Assembly (NCBI GenBank): GCA_028279515.1
Contig: JANQNQ010000008.1
Span: 186,001 to 250,000 of the forward strand
DNA: 64,000 nucleotides
Source: Flavobacteriaceae bacterium
GTDB taxonomy: Bacteria > Bacteroidota > Bacteroidia > Flavobacteriales > Flavobacteriaceae
Direction: 5' to 3'
Of the stretch, positions 31,941 to 40,564 are shown piece after piece. The notes under the pieces were generated by a model that did no database searches, had not been told where the DNA came from, and saw nothing but the letters and a program-made list of their open reading frames with translations. How positions within the stretch are numbered: the first letter of the stretch is position 1; the number at the start of each line of letters is the position of its first letter. The position numbers and the translations under genes are program-made.

Positions 31941-32474
31941 TTATTTATCCGTTAATAGTTTCTTTAATGTATTCCATCGAGGATCAATTTCCTCGGCCTC
32001 TTTCTTTTCTTCTTTGGGTTGAAGTTCTTCTAGCTTTTCCAAGATATCAGACTCCAATGTACCGTTCTCAACACCGGGGTGAATTCTTTTAGACGGAACC
32101 GATAAGACAATCATCTCATATATATATTGTGAAACATCTACTTGATGTTCTCCATGAGGAATGATCAAAATCTCTTCATTCTCGTCATTGAACTCTTCTC
32201 CGAACTTGACCACTAAACCTAAATTACCTTCAATTGGAAGGTCAAAAGGCTCATTGGTGAGATCGCAATTTACATTGACCGTACCCTTGGCCTCAAATGA
32301 AAACTCGAGCAGGGTCGATTTTTTGTCCAAATCGGCAACTACCTTTACATTGGACTCATTGAAATCTTGAAATTCAAAAGCTTCAAAGAACGCGTTCTCA
32401 ACGTCAAATTCAAACTGGTGTTTTCCTTGTTTCAATCCCACAAATGGAATTATGAACTCTCTCAGATTCTTCAT
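31941..32474 (-). CDS. DUF177/YceD family protein
   Basis: This 177-residue protein (start at 32474, MKNLREFIIPF; the longer frame adds implausible sequence) is of the DUF177/YceD family, linked to 23S rRNA accumulation. It has the family hallmark CDLTNEPFDLPI with a single cysteine instead of CxxC, and acidic beta strands. YceD is encoded next to rpmF in most bacteria, as here (9 nt). Confidence 0.9.
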   Translation of the reverse strand: MKNLREFIIPFVGLKQGKHQFEFDVENAFFEAFEFQDFNESNVKVVADLDKKSTLLEFSFEAKGTVNVNCDLTNEPFDLPIEGNLGLVVKFGEEFNDENEEILIIPHGEHQVDVSQYIYEMIVLSVPSKRIHPGVENGTLESDILEKLEELQPKEEKKEAEEIDPRWNTLKKLLTDK

Positions 32475-32547
32475 TTTAACATCAGTTTCGAGCGTGCAAA
32501 GATAAAAAAAATTCTTTACCACACTTGTGTTATCAACATTTTTTTGT

Positions 32548-33594
32548 TTATATCTTCGCTGGCGCTTTTTTCAGTTTGTTGCTGCTTATTTGCGCATACT
32601 CTGTGCGCTTTCTGAAAATTGATATCGCCTTGAAAACTGCTTCTTTAAAAGAGCTTGCATCAGCCACTCCTTTTCCAGCAATCTCATAGGCCGTTCCATG
32701 GTCGGGTGAGGTTCTTACTTTATTAAGTCCTGCCGTGTAGTTGACACCTCGTCCAAACGACAAGGTCTTAAAAGGAATTAGTCCCTGGTCATGATACGCA
32801 GCAACCACGGCATCAAAGCTCTTATAATTGCTTGAACCAAAAAAGCTGTCAGCCGAATAGGGTCCGTAGACCAACTTTCCGTTTAGTTGGATCTCTTCTA
32901 GCGTAGGTCTTAATACGGTATCGTCTTCTTTTCCGATAACGCCATTATCTCCACTGTGCGGATTGATGCCTAACACAGCAATCTTTGGTTTTCTGATACC
33001 AAAGTCTGCCACCAATGAATTATATATGGTGTCTACCTTCTTTTTAATAAGTTCGGGTGTGATGTGTTCGGCCACATCTTTCACCGGAACATGATCGGTA
33101 AGCAATCCCACTTTCAGGTCATCGGTCACCATAAACATGAGACTGTTTCCTTGAAGCTCTTTGGCCAAATAATCGGTATGCCCAGGGAAGTTGAACGATT
33201 CAGATTGAATGTTGTTCTTATTAATAGGTGCAGTCACTAATACATCAATCTCATTCTTCTTCAGGGCTTTCGTCGCCGCCTGTAAAGATTTCAAAGCGTA
33301 AGTGCCTCCTTCTTTCGTTTCTTTTCCTTCTTCAATGTTCACGATCTCCTTCCATACTCCCACAACATTGACTTTTCCGTCAAGAGCTTTCGCGGCATTG
33401 TCGATACCGTGCAATGCGGTTTGCACCTTTAAGCCTTTCTTTAAGAATGAAAGTGTTTTGACTGACGCAAAAATAACAGGTGTGCAAAACTCGAGCATTC
33501 TCGAGTCTTCGAAGGTTTTCAGTACGATCTCTGGGCCAATGCCATTGAGGTCACCAATAGAAATCCCTACCTTTATTTTTTCTTCTTTCTTCAT
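32548..33594 (-). CDS. pdxA: 4-hydroxythreonine-4-phosphate dehydrogenase
   Basis: PdxA oxidises 4-phosphohydroxy-L-threonine in pyridoxal phosphate synthesis. The 348-residue protein shows GDLNGIGPEIVLKTF at the N-terminus and the metal-binding histidines in FPGHTDYLA, LTDHVP and AYHDQGLIPFK. The first gene of the minus-strand operon (pdxA, DUF177, rpmF, perhaps fabH-accB-accC). Confidence 0.96.
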   Translation of the reverse strand: MKKEEKIKVGISIGDLNGIGPEIVLKTFEDSRMLEFCTPVIFASVKTLSFLKKGLKVQTALHGIDNAAKALDGKVNVVGVWKEIVNIEEGKETKEGGTYALKSLQAATKALKKNEIDVLVTAPINKNNIQSESFNFPGHTDYLAKELQGNSLMFMVTDDLKVGLLTDHVPVKDVAEHITPELIKKKVDTIYNSLVADFGIRKPKIAVLGINPHSGDNGVIGKEDDTVLRPTLEEIQLNGKLVYGPYSADSFFGSSNYKSFDAVVAAYHDQGLIPFKTLSFGRGVNYTAGLNKVRTSPDHGTAYEIAGKGVADASSFKEAVFKAISIFRKRTEYAQISSNKLKKAPAKI

Positions 33595-33619
33595 CTATTA
33601 TTATCGCCTTAATATTCGT

Positions 33620-33627
33620 TATTTTTG
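33620..33627 (+). promoter_or_regulatory. -7 element before riboflavin synthase
   Basis: TATTTTTG, 32 nt upstream of the start codon; no -33 box is visible. Confidence 0.4.
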
Positions 33628-33659
33628 AAAAGACAAAGTTAACTAATTAAATCCATTGC

Positions 33660-34247
33660 ATGTTTACAGGGATCATTGAAACCTTAGGAAAGGTAATTGC
33701 TATCGAACGCGAAAAAGAAAACTTGCACATCACGATAAAGAATGCAGTCGCACACGAGCTTAAAATCGACCAGAGTGTCGCCCATAATGGGGTGTGTTTA
33801 ACTGTTGTTGCCATTGAACAAGACACCTATACGGTAACCGCCATTCAAGAAACACTTGACAAGACCAACTTGAATCATCTTGCTGTAGGTGACACGGTTA
33901 ACCTTGAACGCGCTATGAAGCTAGGCGATCGGTTGGATGGGCACATCGTTCAAGGACATGTGGATCAGGTGGCAACCTGTACCGACATTTCAGAGCAGGA
34001 CGGCAGCTGGTTCTTTACGTTTGAGTACGACCCTGCACTCAATAATATTACCATTGAAAAGGGGTCGATCACTGTTAATGGTACGAGTCTTACTGTGGTG
34101 AATTCTCAGAAGAACAGCTTTAGCGTGGCCATTATTCCATATACATATGAGCACACCAACTTCAACACCTTTAAAGAAGGTACGGTGGTCAATCTAGAGT
34201 TTGATGTCATCGGAAAATATGTTGCAAGACTTCAGCAACTGCAATAA
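33660..34247 (+). CDS. ribE: riboflavin synthase (alpha subunit)
   Basis: This enzyme dismutates 6,7-dimethyl-8-ribityllumazine to riboflavin. The 195-residue protein is two lumazine-binding repeats, each beginning with an FTGII- or HIVQGHVDQ-type motif; MFTGIIETLG and the second barrel's GSITVNGTSLTVV are clear. Other riboflavin genes are not adjacent. Confidence 0.96.
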   Translation: MFTGIIETLGKVIAIEREKENLHITIKNAVAHELKIDQSVAHNGVCLTVVAIEQDTYTVTAIQETLDKTNLNHLAVGDTVNLERAMKLGDRLDGHIVQGHVDQVATCTDISEQDGSWFFTFEYDPALNNITIEKGSITVNGTSLTVVNSQKNSFSVAIIPYTYEHTNFNTFKEGTVVNLEFDVIGKYVARLQQLQ

Positions 34248-34272
34248 AAAAAGCGTTGCCAAAACAACGCTT
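34245..34272 (-). terminator. terminator for the small CTERM-like gene
   Basis: Minus-strand AAGCGTTG / CAACGCTT, then T-run; overlaps the 3' end of ribE. Confidence 0.8.
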
Positions 34273-34276
34273 AAGT

Positions 34277-34462
34277 TCATTTGATTTTTCTACGAATTCC
34301 GTAGAACAGGCCAACAATCGCTACCCATAGCAAACCCTCCGTAATCGGAAAGCCTGGCGGCGGGGGCGGTTGTGGCGGGGGCGGATTCGTTTGTGCTATA
34401 CCAGAAAATGATATCAATAAAAAGGCGAGCACAAACAAGATTTGTTTATTTTTTACTGCCAT
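34277..34462 (-). CDS. small CTERM-like sorted protein
   Basis: This 61-residue secreted protein has a signal peptide (residues 1-22, ending GIAQ), a proline-rich stretch (PPPPQPPPPPGFP), one C-terminal hydrophobic helix and a basic end RRKIK. The layout (short, Pro-rich, TEGLLWVAIVGLFYG) matches the PID-CTERM type of small sorted proteins from Bacteroidota, as I remember it. I start at 34462; the longer frame adds a second hydrophobic stretch. Confidence 0.65.
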   Translation of the reverse strand: MAVKNKQILFVLAFLLISFSGIAQTNPPPPQPPPPPGFPITEGLLWVAIVGLFYGIRRKIK

Positions 34463-34600
34463 AACTGCTGTAAATGTAAAAAAAATAATGAGTTGACAAA
34501 AAATTTTGTGGTGATACATTCAAAAAAATCTGTGAAACGCAACAAAACGTCGTCAACTTTAAATTTTTCTTATTTTTTACCTCTTCAAAATGTTAATAAG

Positions 34601-34674
34601 TGGACCCAGAAGGGCTCGAACCTTCGACCCCCTGATTATGAGTCAGGTGCTCTAACCAGCTGAGCTATGGGTCC
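34601..34674 (-). tRNA. tRNA-Met (anticodon CAT)
   Basis: Acceptor GGACCCA / TGGGTCC, D-stem GCTC / GAGC, anticodon arm CCTGA-CTCATAA-TCAGG, canonical T-arm, A73. A normal genomic tRNA-Met (elongator or Ile2), in contrast to the array copy. Confidence 0.92.
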
Positions 34675-34722
34675 TGAAACAGGCTGCAATATTACTACTT
34701 ATTTCAATACGCTCCAAACATT

Positions 34723-35133
34723 TTAGTTGTTAATAACTATTTCTTGGCAGAGCTCTACAAGCACGCCATTTGTGCCCTTTGGATGCAAAAATGCGACCAG
34801 TTTGTTATCGGCTCCACGCTTCGGAATCTCATTCAAAACGACAAACCCTTCACCCTTTAATCGATTGATCTCTTTTTCGATGTCTTCAACATCAAATGCA
34901 ATGTGATGAATCCCTTCACCACGCTTCTCGATGAACTTTGCAATCGGACTGTCTTCTCTTGTCGCCTCGAGCAATTCGATCTTGTTTTCTCCAACCTTGA
35001 AAAAAGACGTCTTTACGCCTTCGCTTTCTACTTCTTCAACCTTATAATGTGGCTCGCCAAACAACTTGGCGAACAAATCATTAGATGCTTCGATGTCTTT
35101 TACGGCAATTCCGATATGCTCTATTTTTTTCAT
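34723..35133 (-). CDS. mce: methylmalonyl-CoA epimerase (VOC family)
   Basis: This enzyme epimerises (S)- and (R)-methylmalonyl-CoA. The 136-residue protein is two VOC modules with metal ligands in KKIEHIGIAVKD (His), GIHHIAFDV (His) and VLVELCQE (Glu). It is monocistronic and diverges from rbfA. Confidence 0.93.
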   Translation of the reverse strand: MKKIEHIGIAVKDIEASNDLFAKLFGEPHYKVEEVESEGVKTSFFKVGENKIELLEATREDSPIAKFIEKRGEGIHHIAFDVEDIEKEINRLKGEGFVVLNEIPKRGADNKLVAFLHPKGTNGVLVELCQEIVINN

Positions 35134-35212
35134 GTTCTATCTATTAAACAAATACATTGGCAAATTTATTGCACTATACAGGTTCTACAAAGAATAATAT
35201 ACTATTAATACG

Positions 35213-35220
35213 TATTTTTG
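35213..35220 (+). promoter_or_regulatory. -7 element before rbfA (possibly leaderless)
   Basis: TATTTTTG ends only 4 nt before the rbfA ATG. If used, transcription would begin at or just inside the start codon. Confidence 0.45.
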
Positions 35221-35224
35221 CCAC

Positions 35225-35617
35225 ATGGAAAGTAACAGACAGAAAAAAATAGCCGGCGTACTACAAAAGGACCTCGCCGATGTTTTACAAAAAGCAGCAA
35301 GAGATGGTGGTTTGCAGAATGTGCTGATATCCGTCACCAAAGTGAACGTTACCGTTGACCTATCAATCGCCAAAGTATACCTTAGTATCTTCCCGGTCGA
35401 CCAAGGCCCGAAATTGCTAGAAGGTATCAACTCCAATGCTCCGTTGATCAAACATGAGCTTGCGCAACGCGTTAAGAATCAAATGCGAAAAATGCCAGCG
35501 CTAAAATTCTTTATCGATGATTCGTTGGAGTACATTGACAATATCGAGCAATCGCTCAAAGGTGATGATAATCCTATCGAAAATCCAGACCTGTTGACCA
35601 AACGTAAGAAATCGTAA
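35225..35617 (+). CDS. rbfA: ribosome-binding factor A
   Basis: RbfA helps mature the 3' minor domain of 16S rRNA in the 30S subunit. The 130-residue KH-fold protein begins with RQKKIAGVLQKDLADVLQ and has the family's LISVTKVNVTVDLSIAKVYLSIFP strand pair. It is followed 3 nt later by the permease gene with a TTG start. Confidence 0.93.
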   Translation: MESNRQKKIAGVLQKDLADVLQKAARDGGLQNVLISVTKVNVTVDLSIAKVYLSIFPVDQGPKLLEGINSNAPLIKHELAQRVKNQMRKMPALKFFIDDSLEYIDNIEQSLKGDDNPIENPDLLTKRKKS

Positions 35618-35620
35618 CGC

Positions 35621-36823
35621 TTGAACTTTCCGTTCTACATAGCAAAACGATACTTATTCTCAAAAAGTAGCCAAAACGCTATCAACATCATAAACATGGT
35701 AGCCGCCTTCGTAGTTGTGGTTGCCACTTGTGCCTTATTCATTGTCTTGGCGGGCTTTGCTGGACTTAAAGACTTTGGCCTTTCCTTTTCCAATTCATTT
35801 GATCCCGATCTAAAGATTGTTCCCGCCACGGGCAAAACCTTTGACTTGAACGATGCACAATTGACGAAACTTGAAAACAATGGTCAAGTCGCTGCCTTTT
35901 CAAAAGTGGTCGAAGAGCGGGTCTTCTTGAACTTCCGTCAAAAAAGTCATATTGCTTATTTAAAGGGTGTGGACCTCAATTATAATAAAGTCAACGCCAT
36001 CGACAGCATCGTCGGACTCGGAACGTGGCTCGAAGAAGACCAAAGTCAAGTGGTCATCGGTTACGGAATCAGTGACATTTTAAACCTCAGCATTTTTGAC
36101 TTTAGCGAACTCCTTGAGATCATCGTTCCAAAACCAGGAAAAGGTAGCATCACCTCATCGGCCAAACGTCCTTATGTAAACAAGATGGCGCAAACCGTGG
36201 GCATCTATATGATCAGTGAAGATCTGGATAAAAAGTACGTGTTCTCAGACATCCAATTTGCTCGTGACCTCCTTAATCTAAAAGAAAATCAAGTCTCTTC
36301 GATCGAGATCAAATCGGTTGCCAATGTTGACGAAGACGCTTTGAAAAATGAACTGCAGACACTCTTTGGCAATCAGGTTATCATCAAAAATAGAGCACAG
36401 CTCAACGACGCGTTGTACAAGATGCTCAATACTGAAAACATCGCCATTTACCTCATCTTTACCTTGGTGCTTATCATCGCCTTGTTCAATGTTATCGGGT
36501 CGATCATCATGATGATATTGGACAAAAAGGCCAACCTCAACACCCTCTTTAATCTTGGTGCCACGGTCAAAGACATCAAGCGTGTTTTCTTCCTTCAAGG
36601 AATGCTGCTCACCGTATTAGGTGGGCTCGCAGGCATCTTTATCGGACTACTATTGGTATGGCTTCAAAAGACTTTTTCGCTGTTGATGATCACTCCTTCA
36701 CTGCCCTATCCTGTAGAACTCAAAGCGCTGAACGTACTCATCGTTTTTGCAACAATAGTGCTCTTGGGCATCATCGCTTCCAAGATCGCTTCCAGCCGAA
36801 TTACCAGAAAATTGATTGCTTAG
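35621..36823 (+). CDS. LolC/E-type ABC transporter permease
   Basis: This 400-residue FtsX-fold permease has four transmembrane helices: one near residue 20-45, then three in the C-terminal half (NIAIYLIFTLVLIIALFNVIGSI; LQGMLLTVLGGLAGIFIGLLLVWLQ; LNVLIVFATIVLLGIIAS). A large periplasmic domain lies between. This is the layout of LolC/LolE, which releases lipoproteins from the inner membrane. The start is TTG at 35621, 3 nt after rbfA. Confidence 0.85.
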   Translation: MNFPFYIAKRYLFSKSSQNAINIINMVAAFVVVVATCALFIVLAGFAGLKDFGLSFSNSFDPDLKIVPATGKTFDLNDAQLTKLENNGQVAAFSKVVEERVFLNFRQKSHIAYLKGVDLNYNKVNAIDSIVGLGTWLEEDQSQVVIGYGISDILNLSIFDFSELLEIIVPKPGKGSITSSAKRPYVNKMAQTVGIYMISEDLDKKYVFSDIQFARDLLNLKENQVSSIEIKSVANVDEDALKNELQTLFGNQVIIKNRAQLNDALYKMLNTENIAIYLIFTLVLIIALFNVIGSIIMMILDKKANLNTLFNLGATVKDIKRVFFLQGMLLTVLGGLAGIFIGLLLVWLQKTFSLLMITPSLPYPVELKALNVLIVFATIVLLGIIASKIASSRITRKLIA

Positions 36824-36873
36824 TTTTTGATGTTTTGGCGGGCTCTTCGCCAATGTGCCCTTGGCTCAGACCA

Positions 36874-36933
36874 GGCTATTCGCTGTATCCGCGAAGTAGA
36901 GCAAGCTCACTTCACGGGATGCCGCTACTATCC
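36874..36933. repeat. Bacteroidota-type intergenic palindromic repeat
   Basis: GGCTATTCGCTGTATCC ... GGATGCCGCTACTATCC frames a near-perfect hairpin (CCGCGAAGT-a-GAGC / GCTC-ACTTCaCGG). From memory, sequences of this form recur in many Bacteroidota genomes between genes. Confidence 0.55.
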
Positions 36934-36973
36934 TTGCCCGAGGATTTCTTCTACTAAAAAATAAAACGAGAAA

Positions 36974-37966
36974 TTATGCGAATACGTGATCACCAAACTT
37001 TTCGAGTACTTCGTCAAAGGCTGCGAATACATCGGCTGCATCGTCGCTTGTCACCATTTTAGTTCGGTACTCTTTGAAATGAGGAATCCCTTTGAAGTAG
37101 TTAGTATAGTGACGGCGCGTTTCAAAAACGCCCAATTTATCACCTTTCCAATCGATGGCCATTTGCAGGTGTCGGCGCGCTGCCTCCACGCGCTCTTGAA
37201 TCGTTGGCGGATCTAAGTGCGTTCCTGTTTCGAAGAAATGTTTCACCTCTTTAAAGAACCAAGGATATCCAATACTTGCACGTCCTATCATAGCGCCGTC
37301 CAAACCATAGACGTCACGCATCTCAACCGCCTTTTCAGGCGAATCGACATCTCCGTTTCCAAATACAGGAATGTGCATACGCTGGTTGTTCTTCACCTCA
37401 GCGATCGGTTTCCAATCGGCTTCACCTTTGTACATCTGAACACGGGTTCTTCCGTGGATTGAAATTGCAGCAATCCCAACATCTTGCAAGCGCTCAGCAA
37501 CCTCAACGATCTTGATCGTGCTACTGTCCCAGCCCAATCGTGTTTTTACGGTCACTGGTAAATGGGTTCGCTTCACCATCTCTTCAGTGAGCTTCACCAT
37601 CAACGGAATGTCTCTTAAGATCCCCGCACCGGCGTTTTTGCTTACCACCTTTTTCACCGGACATCCAAAGTTGATGTCGATGATGTCTGGATTTGATTTC
37701 TCGACGATCTCAACGGCACGAAGCATAGAATCCAATTGAGCTCCAAAAATCTGAATCCCAACAGGGCGTTCCTTTTCGTAGATATCTAATTTTTGTACGC
37801 TCTTGGCAGCATCACGAATCAATCCTTCCGAAGAAATGAATTCAGTATACACCACATCGGCTCCCTGCTCTTTACAAAGGGCTCGAAACGGTGGGTCGCT
37901 AACATCCTCCATAGGTGCTAACAACAGCGGAAATTCAGAAAGTTCTATGTTACCAATCTTTACCAT
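36974..37966 (-). CDS. dusB: tRNA-dihydrouridine synthase
   Basis: Dus reduces uridines in tRNA with FMN and NADPH. The 330-residue protein has the FMN-binding start LLAPMEDVSDPPFRALC, DINFGCPVKKVVSKNAGAG with the catalytic Cys, SIHGRTRVQMYKGEADW and GDVDSPEKAVEM. It is a DusB-like member of COG0042 and monocistronic. Confidence 0.95.
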   Translation of the reverse strand: MVKIGNIELSEFPLLLAPMEDVSDPPFRALCKEQGADVVYTEFISSEGLIRDAAKSVQKLDIYEKERPVGIQIFGAQLDSMLRAVEIVEKSNPDIIDINFGCPVKKVVSKNAGAGILRDIPLMVKLTEEMVKRTHLPVTVKTRLGWDSSTIKIVEVAERLQDVGIAAISIHGRTRVQMYKGEADWKPIAEVKNNQRMHIPVFGNGDVDSPEKAVEMRDVYGLDGAMIGRASIGYPWFFKEVKHFFETGTHLDPPTIQERVEAARRHLQMAIDWKGDKLGVFETRRHYTNYFKGIPHFKEYRTKMVTSDDAADVFAAFDEVLEKFGDHVFA

Positions 37967-38055
37967 GCAATTACGATTCGTTTTTTAAGGTCTGCAAAAG
38001 TAATGAAAATTATGTGAGTGACCACCCAAAATTCAATTAACCTGCTGTATGTCTG

Positions 38056-39297
38056 TTAGTTGGACTTTAAAAAGGTGACTTCTTTCTCAACTTCTTCCCC
38101 GTTTCGATTGACGGTAACCATTGTGGTCATGCCTTCTTCAAAGGTCGACAATGCCTTCATATAGCTCATCATATCGGTGACTTCATGCTTGCCTAATTTG
38201 ACAACGATGTCTCCTTTTTCCAACCCTGCTTTTTGAGCGGGTTTATCTTCACTGATGCCGTCAATGCGCATTCCGTTGCCGTCGAAGAGGTAATCGGGGA
38301 TCACTCCCAATGCCACTTTAAATCGCGGTACTTGCTCGCTTTCGTTCTTGGTTTTCTTAAACGTGAGCTTAGGGTCATCGTCCAATTCGGTGATGATCTC
38401 CAGTATGTAATCTGAGATAGCTTGCATGCCTTCATAGTTCAATTTCTCATGGTCGTCTGAAGGTTTGTGATAGTCTTCATGCTGCCCAGTAAAAAAGTGC
38501 AGGACTGGAATGTCCTGTAAATAGAACGAAGTATGATCAGAGGGTCCGATACCTGATTCTTTCAACACTAGGTCAAAGTCCTTGTTGACCGAATTCAGTA
38601 CTTGCGGCCAAATGCGTGCGGTACCCGTTCCGTGGATGGCTAGGGTCTTTTCGGGCTTAAGCCTTCCGACCATATCCATGTTGATCATAAAATTGGCCTT
38701 CGACAGATCGATGGTCGCATTCTTAGAATAAAAGTTAGAGCCCAACAAGCCCATTTCTTCTCCTGAAAAGGCAATGAAGAGATAGTTGCTTCCCTTGTTC
38801 CCTTCTTTTAATCGGTCTGCAAGTTGTAGCATCACCGCCACACCACTAGCGTTATCATCGGCACCGTTATGTACTGCATTCTCTCCGCGATGTAAGGATC
38901 CGCGTCCACCGAAACCTAAATGGTCATAGTGCGCTCCGATAATCACGGTTTTGTTTGCCCCATTATCTATATAACCCACTACATTGGTGCCGGTGGTGGT
39001 TCCGTTGCCGGCATCGATAAACTTCACTTCTTCGTGTGGATCATTGCTGGGTTTAAAGGTGAACGTCTGAAAATAGCTTCCGGCGTTTCCTTTAGGTTCC
39101 AGTTCAATGTGCTTCATCCGATCGGCAATGTAGTGTGCTGCCTTCTGCTCTCCTTCGGTTCCGGTTTCCCTTCCGCCTAAGGCATCATCGGCGAGAAACG
39201 TAATGTCGTCGGCTATGGTATAGGTTCGCTGCGTATCGCTTCCGCAGGAAAGAATAAAGGGGAAAAACAAAAGTAAAATTGCTCGATTCATGGTCAT
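38056..39297 (-). CDS. M28 family metallopeptidase lipoprotein with PDZ domain
   Basis: This 413-residue lipoprotein has a signal ending ILSC. The M28 aminopeptidase domain (residues 40-320) shows zinc ligands GAHYDHLGFGG, NGADDNASGVAV, SGEEMGLLG, NMDMVGRL and SDHTSFYL. A PDZ-like domain (about 330-410) is at the C-terminus. It diverges from the PD40 protein gene. Confidence 0.92.
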   Translation of the reverse strand: MTMNRAILLLFFPFILSCGSDTQRTYTIADDITFLADDALGGRETGTEGEQKAAHYIADRMKHIELEPKGNAGSYFQTFTFKPSNDPHEEVKFIDAGNGTTTGTNVVGYIDNGANKTVIIGAHYDHLGFGGRGSLHRGENAVHNGADDNASGVAVMLQLADRLKEGNKGSNYLFIAFSGEEMGLLGSNFYSKNATIDLSKANFMINMDMVGRLKPEKTLAIHGTGTARIWPQVLNSVNKDFDLVLKESGIGPSDHTSFYLQDIPVLHFFTGQHEDYHKPSDDHEKLNYEGMQAISDYILEIITELDDDPKLTFKKTKNESEQVPRFKVALGVIPDYLFDGNGMRIDGISEDKPAQKAGLEKGDIVVKLGKHEVTDMMSYMKALSTFEEGMTTMVTVNRNGEEVEKEVTFLKSN

Positions 39298-39310
39298 TGT
39301 CCTAATTTTG
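39279..39310 (+). promoter_or_regulatory. promoter for the PD40 lipoprotein gene
   Basis: TTG at 39279-39281, a 21-bp gap, then TAATTTTG at 39303-39310, 18 nt before the start at 39329. Confidence 0.6.
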
Positions 39311-39328
39311 TATAAAATTAATCATCTT

Positions 39329-40444
39329 ATGAGAAACCTGCTGCTTTTTATTCTATTCGTTACTGTAATCGCCTGTAAGCAAGAAACAAAAACAGAGAAC
39401 ACCACTCCTGAAAATACTATTGTCGAAGGGCAGGAAGTACAAAAGGACACGTTGATCTATCCTGAAGAAAAGTACTTTAAATCTATTGAACAGGTCACCT
39501 TTGGCGGGGACAATGCCGAAGCGTATTGGAGTTTTGACGACAAGCAAATGGTGTTTCAATCTAATAATACAAAATGGGGTGTTGAATGTGACCAAATGTT
39601 TTTGTTTACTGTTGGAGAGACGTTTAGAGATTCGGTGGCTCCGCCGATGGTAAGTACCGGATTAGGACGCACAACTTGCTCGTATTTCTTGCCCGACAAT
39701 AAGCACATTGTGTATGCCTCGACGCATCTTGGGGATGAGAAATGCCCTGAAGTGCCTTTGCGGAAGAACGGAAAGTATGTATGGCCTGTCTATGACGACT
39801 TCGACATTTTTGTGGCAGACCTTGAGGGCAATGTTACGGGACAGCTGACCGATCTTCCTGGGTACGATGCCGAGGCCACGGTTTCACCAAAAGGAGATAA
39901 AATCGTCTTTACGTCAACCCGTAGTGGCGACCTCGAATTATACACCATGAATATCGATGGTAGTGACGTAAAGCAGATCACAGATGAATTGGGATACGAC
40001 GGTGGTGCTTTCTTTTCACCTGACGGAACCAAGTTGATCTTTAGAGCTTCACGCCCTAAGACCGATGAAGAAATCAAAGAATACAAAGAACTGCTAAGTC
40101 AGGGGCTGGTACAACCTACCGAGATGGAACTATTTATCTGTGATGCTGACGGTAGCAATATGAAGCAACTCACATATTTGGGCAATGCCAATTGGAGTCC
40201 GTTTTTTCATCCTTCAGGAGAAAAGATCATCTTCTCTTCGAACTACGAAGCAGAACGTGGGTTTCCGTTCAATTTATATATGATCGACATTGACGGTCGT
40301 AACTTGGAACGAATCACACATGGAAAAACCTTTGATGCTTTTCCTGTTTTCTCTAATGACGGCAAATATTTGGCTTTTTCAAGCAATCGAAATAATGGGG
40401 GTGGGAGAGACACGAATCTCTTCATCGTAGAGTGGCAAGAGTAA
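39329..40444 (+). CDS. PD40/TolB-like propeller lipoprotein
   Basis: This 371-residue lipoprotein (start at 39329, MRNLLLFILFVTVIAC) is a TolB-like beta-propeller of PD40 repeats, for example SPKGDKIVFTSTRSGDLELYTM and SPFFHPSGEKIIFSSNYEA. Such propellers occur in TolB, in dipeptidyl peptidase N-domains and in unknown surface proteins. No protease domain follows, so it is a stand-alone propeller. Confidence 0.85.
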   Translation: MRNLLLFILFVTVIACKQETKTENTTPENTIVEGQEVQKDTLIYPEEKYFKSIEQVTFGGDNAEAYWSFDDKQMVFQSNNTKWGVECDQMFLFTVGETFRDSVAPPMVSTGLGRTTCSYFLPDNKHIVYASTHLGDEKCPEVPLRKNGKYVWPVYDDFDIFVADLEGNVTGQLTDLPGYDAEATVSPKGDKIVFTSTRSGDLELYTMNIDGSDVKQITDELGYDGGAFFSPDGTKLIFRASRPKTDEEIKEYKELLSQGLVQPTEMELFICDADGSNMKQLTYLGNANWSPFFHPSGEKIIFSSNYEAERGFPFNLYMIDIDGRNLERITHGKTFDAFPVFSNDGKYLAFSSNRNNGGGRDTNLFIVEWQE

Positions 40445-40506
40445 TTTGAAAACCGCCAGATTTTCTGGCTTTTGGACGCCCAAATGTGCCTTCAAAAATT
40501 TTCAAA

Positions 40507-40534
40507 TTGACTATCGTTTTTAAATGTATCTTTG
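40507..40534 (+). promoter_or_regulatory. promoter for lepA
   Basis: TTG at 40507-40509 and TATCTTTG at 40527-40534 with a 17-bp gap; a 30-nt leader to the ATG. Confidence 0.65.
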
Positions 40535-40564
40535 CACACCAGATTATGAATTAGGAACGCAGGC

